Assembly: GCA_963082875.1 (NCBI GenBank)
Contig: OY720098.1
Coordinates: 930,001 to 994,000 of the forward strand
Direction: 5' to 3'
Source: Corella eumyota
Taxonomy: Eukaryota > Chordata > Ascidiacea > Phlebobranchia > Corellidae
Length of the DNA: 64,000 nt
Under the pieces are notes generated by a model. The model made no database searches. It saw nothing but the letters and a program-made list of their open reading frames with translations, and had not been told where the DNA came from. How positions within the stretch are numbered: position 1 is the stretch's first letter; each line of letters opens with the position of its first letter. Shown in pieces: positions 36,228 through 46,545 of this stretch. A program made the translations under genes and the position numbers.

Positions 36228-38110
36228 TAATTGGGTTGTACATTCCAGCATTTGTCACACCTTGTAAAGTATTTTCTTTTTTGTGTAGCTTTTATAAAGC
36301 ATTTAAATATCTTAATAGGGTAAATCGAATGTAGTCAAATTTTTTTGGCACTTTTGGCTCTAGTAAGGAGTATTGTAAATATTTAGTAGTACAATAATCG
36401 CCGTTAATTATTTTAAATTTGCCAGAGATTCTGTAAATATTATTTCATGTTTGGACCAAATTTAAATTGTTGAGGGTGACAAATGTTGGGGTGTACAATC
36501 CAATTATGACGTGTAAATAACTGCTTTGTGTTGAAGAAACGAAAAGTGTCGACCGATGTCGATCTAATTCAGATGAAGTTTATAAAAAAATGAACAAAAT
36601 AAAAGACAAAAAAAATACAAAATAAAAAAAAAACTTAATAAAAAAAAATAAAAAATTAAAATAAATTAACAAAAAAAAAATACAAAATTTAAAAAAGGGG
36701 AAAAAAAATTTTAAACTAAAAAAAAAATAAAAAAGTTTATAAACGAAAAAATTTAAAAAAGTTAAAATATTAAAACGTATTAAAAAATTTTGCTATTGTG
36801 AACAAAATGTTACGCCATGTTTCCTTTTTTCACCTTTTTTCATGTTTTTTCATGTTTCCTTTTTTCACCTTTTTTCATGTTTTTTTTTCATGTTTCATTT
36901 GCTTAATTCTCTATGCATAGTAACTAGTTTGTTTTTGTTGATAAGGTTATTAAACCTTTTATCATTTTGTTTAGTTGTATGTTTAAATAACGTAAATTTT
37001 TTTAGAATTGTTTATTTTGTCGTATGTTTTAACTATTTAACTTTGATAACAAACTTAATCAGGTGTGTGGTGTTAAAAAATTAAAATCTAATTTTATTTT
37101 GATCTTTATTTGTTGTATATGCATTGTAACAAATCATTTTCATTAAATCTTAAGTGTCTTTTAAAGATTTGTTAAATTTTGACAAAATCTGCTTTAATTT
37201 AAGTTTTAGAATAAATTAAACTTTTAGACAAGGGACTGGACGTACGTTTAATAAACGACCTTTGTCGATTAAGTTTTAAATTAAGAATTTTTTACGCTAT
37301 TAGAAACTTATTTTATTTACATCTAGCGATGGGTATATAAAAATTGGCCGAATTGTATCGGAGACCTTAAGTAAGTAAAAAAATATATTTGTAAAAATTT
37401 TCTGGTAGACATAGGTTGGGTCAGTACTATAAGCTCCACTACATGAAGTTAATATCATTAGTTTGTTCTCTGCTAATTCTAAGCTGTAATGCTCTCTTTA
37501 AGTAAGGTACTTGTAAACGATACACACTCCTACTTATCTTAAAACAAATCAGCAGGTTAATACCGAGACAATTTAAATAAAATGTTAAACTAAAAAGTCA
37601 ACTTTGGACTGGGTTACGGTATGAAATGTTTCTATTTTGGTAACAAGTGTTATTATACTGAATGTTGCGTACTTTCTACATTGAGGATAAATGAAAAAAA
37701 TGTTTTATGACGTCTTCTGTGATCACGTGATCAAAATAAATCTACCGCGCGTTTCTATTGGCTGCATAAGAAGGCGTTGTTTCTAGTAGTTCATGCTTTT
37801 AACCGCCAACACTAAATTTTAACAAGACTGTTGGACTTGGACGATCTTGAATTTTTTTTAATATTGTTTAAATTTATTTCAGTGTTTATAATTAAGAACA
37901 ATTTAGGGTTTTTAGAAGACTATTTTATAGGATTTTAAATCAACTTGTTGTAATATTAATTGTTTATCTTATTTATTATTTACTTTCATCAATCACGGAC
38001 AACCCAAATAAAAATAAAACTAACAGTCAGACAGGTATTTTTTCAATGAAGTCATCATATTCACTTTGCTATTGTGAATTTACATCCAAAGAATTTTAAA
38101 AGTTTCTTAA
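36228..38110. other. Spacer between the IAP gene and gene C: low complexity, old SINE, promoter candidate
   Basis: 36590-36780 is extremely A-rich low complexity. 36830-36895 is a CATGTTTTTT/CCTTTTTTCA simple repeat. 37400-37695 is a badly decayed SINE. At 37720-37800 TGATCACGTGATCA (a perfect 14-bp palindrome with a CACGTG core), an inverted CCAAT box (ATTGG) and CATAAGAAGG lie about 320 bp upstream of the ATG of gene C and could be its promoter. Confidence 0.5.
37400..37695 (+). mobile_element. Old, strongly diverged SINE copy
   Basis: Order and spacing follow the SINE at 17891: GTAAGGTACTTGTAAACGAT, TCAGCAGGTTAATACCGAG, GTCAACTTTGGACTGGGTTA and CTTTCTACATTGAGGATAAA. The head is degenerate. 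Confidence 0.7.
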
Positions 38111-41100
38111 ATGGCGTCATCAAGTTCAAGTAAAAAACCAATTCCTAATGTGGCCAGAAAAGGGTAATTAAAAACTGATTTTAAACAAGAATTAATCTTT
38201 TGTTAGTTTGTTACTGTAGAGACTGAGAGACAAAAACTAAACGTTGCTTAGTATTTTTAATGCCCCAAAAATGTTTATAAATTTGCAAAACACTTAAATG
38301 TAAAATAAAAATGACTTTATTTTTTAGAGGATCTGAAGAAATGGCTAAAAGTAACCCAGCTATAGATGGAAATAATAGCTTAAGGTATTTTGATTTTTTA
38401 AACAATTTAAACCTTGCAAATTTTTTTCAAACCCTTTCTTTAAGCACTTTAGTAGAGTTTTTAAATGCGCTGTAGTAAAGCGCAGAAATAAAATTAAAAA
38501 AAAAATTGAAATAATCTGCACATAAAAATTTTACTCTAAGTTATAGAGAAAAACCAAATCAAATTTTTTGATGTATATTTAGACAATATAAATTTTCAAG
38601 GAAATGAATATTGTTATGTATGGAAGTAAAGCTGGGGTAAATAGGTTATTAAGGCACAAGGTGAAAGATTCGAGTGTATTTGCTGGCATTTTGAAGTCAT
38701 GTGGTAACAATAACTTAAGGTGGTGGGTGGTAGTAAGTTAATACAAACTATATTTAATTTATGCTCTGTTTGTATTCAAGATCATATCTTTAACTAAACT
38801 TTTTTTTTGAAGGCCACCAACTAACAAAATTCCGCCCAGAAGAAGGCACAGGTCTTTAACTGTAGAAAACAATTTACCAAGAAGTGTAGAGTGAGTCAAG
38901 TTTTTAAATAATTCTATTTGTTTTACCTCGATTTTACCTAAAAGAATTTTAAAATTAGTTATGTTGTTTACTAAAATAGGTATTATAATCGACCAAATTT
39001 CTTATGAAATACTATTAATTAAATTAGTAAATCTTTTGAGTAGAATAATTGGATCACTTGTACTTTACTGTTCTCAAAAAAACTCTTGTACTTTGCGGTC
39101 ATAGCTAATTCTCTCTCGTACTTCTAGGTACAACTTCATTCTTTTCGAACTTTAAGGTCCTACCTGATTTTTTCTCATACTAAACTAGCCAAACTAATTC
39201 TCTTTCCTAAGATTTTCAAAGAACTGTTAAATACAAGTGATCAGAATATTTAATAGAACTTATCTACACATATGCAAAACTCTTATATTATAAAAGAAAT
39301 TTTTAATACACTAAACTTCATTTGTTTTATATTTTAACTTCCCTTAAGGTTTCAATTGTTGGTAATTAAGATGGTAATTATGTTAATTGGTTGTTTTTTT
39401 GTATATGCATTGGTAAGTTTAATGTTGTGGTGAAGGAAATGTTTCAAGTTTGTTTTGTACCTGTTAGATTTTCATATTTATTAGCATAATAAACAACATG
39501 TTTTTTCATTATATGCAATGAAAAGAGTTACTGTTTGTTGTGCCAACTTTTAAGTTCATATTTATGTTTTACAAAAATTCTTAGACTACCCTAATTAGTT
39601 GAATAAGCCTTAGTTACAAATACAAATTATATGTAATTAAAATTGCTGTCTTATTGTCCTAATGTATTTTAGTTGTTTAAAAGTGTGTTTTATTTTAGTT
39701 AAAAAGTAAACAAAAACTTTAAAAATGTTATATTTTAGATTATCAGATTCTGAAACTCATAGTTTGCCTTCTAACTTGGAAATCGAATTGTCTTCAAACA
39801 CATTCTGTGGACAGGATACAAGTGGTGAAATTATTGGATCAGGGTAAATCAATATTTAAAAAAAATCTTCATAACTTTTCAGATAATAAACAAAAGTGAA
39901 TAAATCCGGTGAAAACAAAATACGTTTAATTTTATTTTCTATGTTTAAAAACGGTTGATTTAATAAGCAGTAGACATTAACTTTTAGTTGATTTTTAATG
40001 TAACCTGTTGTGATTTTAATATATTTGAACTTTGCAGAAATCTTTTAAACCCTTTAAGCAATTCATCAGATGATGATTCAAGTAGTTCTGGATCAAGCCA
40101 TTATGCTGGAGAAAATCTTACGGTGTCCGGCCCAATCTCAAATACAGCAACAACCAGTTTGGAACAGCTTGAAACCAATATTCCATCATGTAGTGGTCCA
40201 AAAGTTACTATTACAGGGCCTTCTGACAACCAAAATCAACCAAAGCTGTCCAATTTATCAGATTCTGTATCACAAAATCAACCAGAACTGTCTAATTCAC
40301 CAGATTCTGCATTACAAAATGAACCAGAGCTGTCCAATTCACCAGATTCTGCATCACAAGATCAACCAGAGCTGTCAAATTTACTAGATTCTGCATCACA
40401 AAATCAACAAGAGCTGTCCAATTCACCAGATTCTGCATCACAAGATCAACCAGAGCTGTCAAATTTACTAGATTCTGCATCACAAAATCAACCAGAGCTG
40501 TCAAATTTACCAGATTCTGCATTACAAAATGAACCAGAGCTGTCCAATTTACCAGATTCTGCATCACAAAATCAACCAGAGCTGTCCAATTTACCAGATT
40601 CTGCATCACAAAATCAACCAGAGCTGTCAAATTTACCAGATTCTGCATCACAAAATCAACCAGAGCTGTCAAATTTACCAGATTCTGCATCACAAAATCA
40701 ACCAGAGCTGTCAAATTTACCAGATTCTGCATTACAAAATCAACCAGAGCTCTCCAATTTCCCAGATTCTGCATTACAAAATCAACCAGAGCTGTCAAAT
40801 TTACCAGATTCTGCATTACAAAATCAACCAGAGCTGTCCAATTCACCAGATTCTGCATCACAAAATCAACCAGAGCTGTCCTATTCACCAGATTCTGCAC
40901 TACAAAATGAACCAGAGCTGCCCAATTCACCAGATTCTGCATCACAAAATCAACCAGAGCTGCCCAATTTACTAGATTCTGCATCACAAAATGAACCAGA
41001 GCTGCCCAATTCACCAGATTTTGCACTACAAAATGAACCAGAGCTGCCCAATTCACCAGATTCTGCATCACAAAATCAACCAGAGCTGTTCAATTCACCA

Positions 41101-43626
41101 GATTCTGCATTACAAAATCAACCAGAGCTGTCAAATTCACCAGATTCTGCATCACAAAATCAACCAGAGCTGTCAAATTTACCAGATTCTGCATCACAAA
41201 ATCAACCAGAGCTGCCCAATTCACCAGATTCTGCATCACAAAATCAACCTGAGCTGTCAAATTTACCAGATTCTGCATCACAAAATCAACCAGAGCTGCC
41301 CAATTCACCAGAAACTGCATTACAAAATCAACCAGAGCTGCCCAATTCACCAGATTCTGCATCACAAAATCAACCTGAGCTGCCCAATTCACCAGATTCT
41401 GCATTACTAAATCTACCAGAGTTGCAAGAAATACCAGATATCGATTATGCCGGATTAGAAGTTGATGAACCAATTCAAAGACCAGAGGTTTTACCAGAAG
41501 ACGGTTAGTTTAAAATTTTCATATTTGATGAATGTAATATTTAGTATGCAACAGTTTGATACTGCATTGTTGCTGACTAAATAAAATTTTATTTTTAATT
41601 AAAGTTTTTTATTGTAATTTATAGAAATACCCCTTCATCCAGACTTTATATCAGATGAAATATCGGTACATACTGAAACTGTGCCAGACTTGGGTATAAA
41701 AAATTTGATTTTAGTCAATTGGTCAATTGTGTTAAGAGCAAATTTATTATTAATTTGTATCCAAGTATAAAAAATAAGTGTCGGATTTTGATAAAAGTGT
41801 TAACTTAGTATAACTTTACTATAAAATAATTTGCAACATTTTCACAAAATTGTCACAGTAAACTTTTTTACTTTAAACTACAGATCAACAAAATTGGATT
41901 CTCTCTACAACTGATTCCTTTACCAACTATCCATTATGGATTTACGATGAAACTGTAACAACATGGATGTACGTACAGCATCAAACATGGGTGTGGGATT
42001 ACTACTTACCCCCTGGTTATCAGGGAACAATTCCAGATGGTAAGTGATAATATACATGGTAACACAGCAAATTGTGAAAGAATTGGTTTATACTTTTTAA
42101 ATTTAAGTTTAGACAACATGTAACTTATTGTAGCGGTAAAAACACCTGGCTTAGCAACGTTAAGTCCTGGGTTTAAATCTTGCTACTTGTACATGGGTCC
42201 TAAATTAGTTACTTTAAACTGTAAACTTCAACTGTCCGGTAATTATATTGGGTACCTATAAACTATACAGGATCGAATGGATCGAATGTATATCGAATGG
42301 ATCAAATGGATAGGATGGATCGAATGGATAGGATGGAACAAAAATATTGCATAAATTAAACCCTACCCCGACCCTCACCCATTCAGAATAAGCATAATGC
42401 ATGTGATCCATTCGGTCCATTCGATCTGTTTGGTCCATTCGATCCATTTGGTTTAATCAAAAACCATTTGATATATGTTTGGGTACATTCTATTTATTCG
42501 ATCCATTCGATCCTGTATAGTTTATAGGTACCGATTATATTTGGTAATATCCTAACTGACAAAGTCAACTTAAGATAATCAATGTTACGCTTGAAATTCT
42601 GCCTTTCCATATCTAGGATACATAAATAAATATTAATTTCTGAACTAAAATTTATGAAATTAAAGGTTAAGATGGCAAGCAACATAACTTCGTGAAGAAA
42701 AAGTGATATTCAACTAAACAACTAACTAGACTATAAATTGAAAAAAAAAATATTTTTTTTTTATATATTTTTGTGAGTTTTTTGTTTTCAAATTTTTAAC
42801 TAGATTTTTTTTAAATACAGCACTAATTTGTTTAAAATTTTAAATCATATTTACAAATATTAAATTTATGAAAATTTAGTTCATATATTTTAAATAAAGT
42901 TTGTTTTATATTTTTTAAAGACGTTTTACAAAATAACATAAATTTTTTTGTATACAAATTTATTTTATAATTTAACTGATTATATATCAATTAAAATGGT
43001 AATTTTACATTTTTGATAACTTTTTTTAAAGGTCATCAAAATTTCATACTAAAATTTTTTTAAATTTTATGTTAGCTAATTTGTATAGATTTTAGTAGTT
43101 TTTAAACTTTTAGTCAAAAAAAAAAATACAAAAGTTAAAAAATAAAAAAAAAGTATCGCCTTTTTTGTTATATATCTTTTAATTATGTATTATACTGTGT
43201 TGATTAATTGTATATATATATATTCATGGATTAAGTAAAAATCTGTAACAATTTTGTTCTATGTGCCAATGGTAAAAATGTTTTTATCCTTTTAACCGGT
43301 GCTGCTGTTATACCATATTGGTGCATATTAATATGCTGTAATACCATATTGGTAAATATTTAAATATGTAAATAATACAACATAGCGTAGCAACGTTTAT
43401 TAAATTTAAATTTATTTAAAGTGGTGTTTTACACTGATATTAACAGATTGATTTTTGTGCCATAGATGTTCTCGAATTGTTGTGTTTAAAAAATAAACTT
43501 AATTCGAGCAAATAAAAAGCTAATTTTGAATTATTTGTAGGTTAACTTTAATTTGATACACTATGTATGGGATTGTACTGTTAAAAAGCATGCTTGAATA
43601 AAAGTTTTTTTTAAATTTTAGTTTAA
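38111..43626 (+). CDS. Disordered repeat protein with Trp-rich GTIP tail, 8 exons (gene C)
   Basis: Exons 38111-38163, 38328-38384, 38813-38890, 39739-39843, 40038-41503, 41625-41693, 41884-42039 and 43622-43626 give 662 aa. The first junctions are phase 2 and the later ones phase 1. The N-terminus (MASSSSSKKPIPNVARK) is Ser/Lys-rich with no signal peptide. The large fifth exon encodes about 29 copies of a 14-residue repeat. The C-terminal exon encodes DQQNWILSTTDSF, HQTWVWDYYLPPGYQGTIP. The last coding exon adds only two bases and a stop, as in the gene at 50.2 kb. If the last intron were retained, the protein would end at nearly the same place (GK, stop). I do not recognise the family. It is a paralogue of the genes at 50.2 and 59.7 kb by exon layout, phase pattern and tail. 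Internal exons are secure; the terminal exon is inferred. Confidence 0.78.
40216..41424 (+). repeat. 42-bp coding minisatellite (about 29 x 14 aa)
   Basis: Unit SASQNQPELSNLPD. Variation is concentrated at two spots: SNL/SNS/PNS after PEL, and SAS/SAL with QNQ/QNE. No frame-breaking indel occurs in 29 units, so the reading frame is under selection or the array is very young. First and last units are the most diverged, as usual for arrays that grow from inside. Confidence 0.95.
42120..42635 (+). mobile_element. Old SINE split by a younger inserted element
   Basis: The left half (GTAGCGGTAAAAACACCTGG, then TCCTGGGTTTAAATC, then TGTCCGGTAATTATATT) and the right half (GGTAATATCC, ACAAAGTCAACTTAAG, ATCTAGGATACATAAATA) match successive parts of the SINE at 49897. 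They are separated exactly by the element at 42250-42533. Lies in the last intron of gene C. Confidence 0.75.
42250..42533. mobile_element. MITE with about 37-bp terminal inverted repeats and 8-bp target duplication
   Basis: The left end GGTACCTATAAACTATACAG, continuing GATCGAATGGATCGAA, is complemented at 42496-42532. Flanking ATTATATT occurs at 42242-42249 and 42534-42541. The interior is largely degenerate GGATCGAAT/ATTCGATCC repeats, so the whole element can fold back. An 8-bp duplication fits hAT. No coding capacity. Confidence 0.85.
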
Positions 43627-44250
43627 TTAAATGAAGAATATGACAAAGGAGATGGTCAAACCGAAACTTAAATTTTTTTAAATCATGTTTTTCTTGATAT
43701 GCTAAATACTTTAATAATTTATATATATATTTTTCTTATGTGAAAAAATGGTATAATTATGTAATTAGAAATGAGACTTAACATTTTTGTAAAATTTATA
43801 AAAAGTAAATATATATTTTTTTTATAAAGTAAATACAGAAGTTGGATTAAAAATGAGTTAGTAGAAATCAGTTTATTAAACAATAAGTTAATACACAATT
43901 CTATATACCAATATAAAGTATATAGTTTTAATGCTTATTTATAATTCTTACTACTTTTAAACGAATCTAAAATTTTTGTACCCAACTAAATATTTTAAAA
44001 GACTTCTAATGTTGCAAATTTCAATGAAAAATATTAAAAAAGATTTTAATTTAAAATTTGCTAGTTTTTTTTCAATTATTTGCTAAAACTATATTTTACT
44101 TTTGTTCAATTATTTTAAAATTTTAAAAACTGCCATGTTGTGTAATTTGCTGCTGTGCAAACTTTCTTTTAAGTTTTACCTTTTTCTAATTATGAGTGCA
44201 TTGGTATATAAACTTTGATTTGGAAATTTTGTGACATTTTAAAAACAACT
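43627..44250. other. Spacer between gene C and the nucleotidyltransferase gene
   Basis: A+T-rich; no exon or repeat. Presumably the 3' end of gene C and the promoter of the next gene. Confidence 0.5.
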
Positions 44251-46545
44251 ATGTCTAATGCAGAGTTAAATATCCTTGCTGCTAAGTTAAAACAAATTTG
44301 TGAAGAAACACAAGATGGAAAGTGGAAGGAAAATAAACCACAAGAATCAGCAAAAATTCTCCACAAAATGGGGTTGCTTTATAAGGAGAAAAGTCCTGAT
44401 AAATTGAGCTTGATAAGAAGTTGTGCACTTTTAAATTCAGCTATAGTAAGAAATCCTTCAAATGTTGAAATAATTAAGAAAGATCTGGATAATCTTTGCT
44501 CACATTTGCTTAAAATATCAAAAGCAGATCAACCTTTGGCAAATTTAAGAAATATTTCTGCAAAAGTTGCTGAAAAGATTCTTAAATTGCGGGAAAACAC
44601 AAATCCTAAACTGGCTCAGTTGATAAAAATTCCTTTCGATGTTAGTTCAGAAATATTAGAGGAACTAGAATCGAATAAAATACAAAAAGTTAGTGCTATA
44701 CAAAATGATGTTACTAATCAATATATTTCTGTTATGCAATTTATAGCTCAAAAGTGTGAAAAAATCATGGGAAAACCTCCATGTAAATTTGCCATAGCTG
44801 GAATGGGGTCTCTTACCAGAAAAGAAATAACTCCTTACTCTGATTTTGAGCACATGATTTTGCTTGAAGGTGATGTTAAAGAAAATGAAATGGCTAAAGG
44901 ATATTTTAGATGGTTTTCTGTGATTTTTCATTTTATTATCTTGAATTTGGGAGAAACTATTCTTCCATGTGTTGCAATTCCATCCTTAAATGATTACTAC
45001 ATCGAAGGTGGAATTGATTGGTTCTTTGACAGTTTTACAAAACGAGGAATTTCTTTTGATGGAATGGTACCTTCTGCATGTATCTTCCCACTAGGAAGAC
45101 AAGAAAAAACTCCTAATAAAGATTGGCTAACAGAACTAATTAAACCGGCAAATGAAATGATAATTTATCTTAGCTCTGTTAAATCTGAAGTGGATTTAAA
45201 AGATGGTTATCACTTGGCTGATGTGTTAAAACGAACTTGTTTTGTTTATGGAGATGAAGAAATTCACAATGATTATAAGAAACTTGTAGAGAAAAAACTT
45301 GAAGCTGAAAAACAACCAGAATTGATTGATGAGTTAAAAAAAGTTGACTTTGACAATAACACACGGGATTTGTGTTTTACTGGAAATCAATTTAACATGA
45401 AACAGAGATTTTACAGAGCATTATCATTGTTTTTAATGGTTATGTGCAATTTTTATAAAGTATTTTCAACTGGATTTGAAGCAGTTGCTGAATTAGAACA
45501 ACGCAAAATTGTTAATTCTAAGACAGCACATCACCTTAAATATGCCCTTTCTGTTGCTAGTGAAGTTAGACTTAAACTTTATGCTAAAAACCAGAGTCTA
45601 CATGACAACATTAACATGGGGCAAACTTTAACAGGTTTTGATTTAGATCCTGCCAAAGAATTACTTGAGGCTGTTGGGCCAACTAGTCTTTTAAGAACAT
45701 ATGAAATCTTGGAAGATGTAAGACTCAAACAACGAAAATTACTACATCTAGTTGGTGGAAGTGACGTTATCAAAGTTATTATAACTGGCTCCAAACTAGA
45801 AATCCCGGATCATGATCCATTTAGTTTCTGCTACTTTTATTGTTTATGCACTTTACGTCAATACAAAAGAATGATTCACCTATGGGAAAATAAAGCACCT
45901 AACTTTCAACATGAAATCAAATGGGATGGTTTCTTGATTGATTACTATGTTATGGATGCTTACATTATGGAACAACGCTTTGAAGAGCCTTTAAAGATGA
46001 TACATAGTTTTAAATGGCAGTTATTAAAAAAAATAGACAAAGAAAATTTTTATTTTAAGTTATTAAAATACGAGATTGATTGTTTAAAGAATCTTGGAAG
46101 ACTTAAAGATGTAAAACCTTTAGCAATAGAATTCCTTCAAAACGAAAGCTACTTTGTTGGAAATTGGATATCTTACACCATTTTAATAATAATGTGTATG
46201 CAGATTTTTTTCTGTCATAATGAACCCGGGAATGCTCTTTTAGTATCAATTAAACTGAAAAACATCACAGGCGATGAAAAAATTTTGCTTTCACAAAATG
46301 GAATAGACATTGCAAAGATTTACTTCATGGAAGGAGTGTGTCATGACATTCTAGGTAATCCTGTTTTAGCCCTGAAAAAAGTTAAGGAAGCAGAATTGTT
46401 AATTAAGAATGCTCCTATACGCGATATTGGATTAATCCTGTCAATATCTTCATTTAAACTGTTACGGAGGGCCAAAGGTTTAAACGATTTCTACAACGGA
46501 TATGATCGAAATGATCTAAAACTATTCTCAGGTGGATTTTTGTAA
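44251..46545 (+). CDS. DUF294-type predicted nucleotidyltransferase with helical repeat C-terminus, single exon
   Basis: 764 aa from the ATG at 44251; the frame is open slightly upstream but without an ATG. Residues about 180-205 read AIAGMGSLTRKEITPYSDFE: a GS motif (186-187) and, after ten residues, D-x-E (198-200), the polymerase-beta-type nucleotidyltransferase signature with both carboxylates kept. Downstream IPSLNDYYIEGGIDWFFDSF, FDGMVPSACIFPLGR and KDGYHLADVLKRTCFVYGDE are hallmarks I associate with invertebrate proteins pairing a DUF294 / GlnD-like nucleotidyltransferase domain with TPR repeats. The C-terminal 250 residues are helical with TPR-like spacing (for example the stretch ending LVSIKLKNITGDE). 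The substrate is unknown; nucleotide transfer to protein or small molecule is inferred. No signal peptide, likely cytosolic. It is intronless, unlike its multi-exon neighbours, and sits between two paralogues of another family, suggesting insertion or retroposition. Confidence 0.82.
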   Translation: MSNAELNILAAKLKQICEETQDGKWKENKPQESAKILHKMGLLYKEKSPDKLSLIRSCALLNSAIVRNPSNVEIIKKDLDNLCSHLLKISKADQPLANLRNISAKVAEKILKLRENTNPKLAQLIKIPFDVSSEILEELESNKIQKVSAIQNDVTNQYISVMQFIAQKCEKIMGKPPCKFAIAGMGSLTRKEITPYSDFEHMILLEGDVKENEMAKGYFRWFSVIFHFIILNLGETILPCVAIPSLNDYYIEGGIDWFFDSFTKRGISFDGMVPSACIFPLGRQEKTPNKDWLTELIKPANEMIIYLSSVKSEVDLKDGYHLADVLKRTCFVYGDEEIHNDYKKLVEKKLEAEKQPELIDELKKVDFDNNTRDLCFTGNQFNMKQRFYRALSLFLMVMCNFYKVFSTGFEAVAELEQRKIVNSKTAHHLKYALSVASEVRLKLYAKNQSLHDNINMGQTLTGFDLDPAKELLEAVGPTSLLRTYEILEDVRLKQRKLLHLVGGSDVIKVIITGSKLEIPDHDPFSFCYFYCLCTLRQYKRMIHLWENKAPNFQHEIKWDGFLIDYYVMDAYIMEQRFEEPLKMIHSFKWQLLKKIDKENFYFKLLKYEIDCLKNLGRLKDVKPLAIEFLQNESYFVGNWISYTILIIMCMQIFFCHNEPGNALLVSIKLKNITGDEKILLSQNGIDIAKIYFMEGVCHDILGNPVLALKKVKEAELLIKNAPIRDIGLILSISSFKLLRRAKGLNDFYNGYDRNDLKLFSGGFL

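Noticed and set aside
40292-41473. Long antisense open frames (up to about 260 codons) across the gene C repeat
   Set aside because: They mirror the 42-bp repeat, which has no stop in several frames; sense splice sites and phase continuity show that the + strand is coding.
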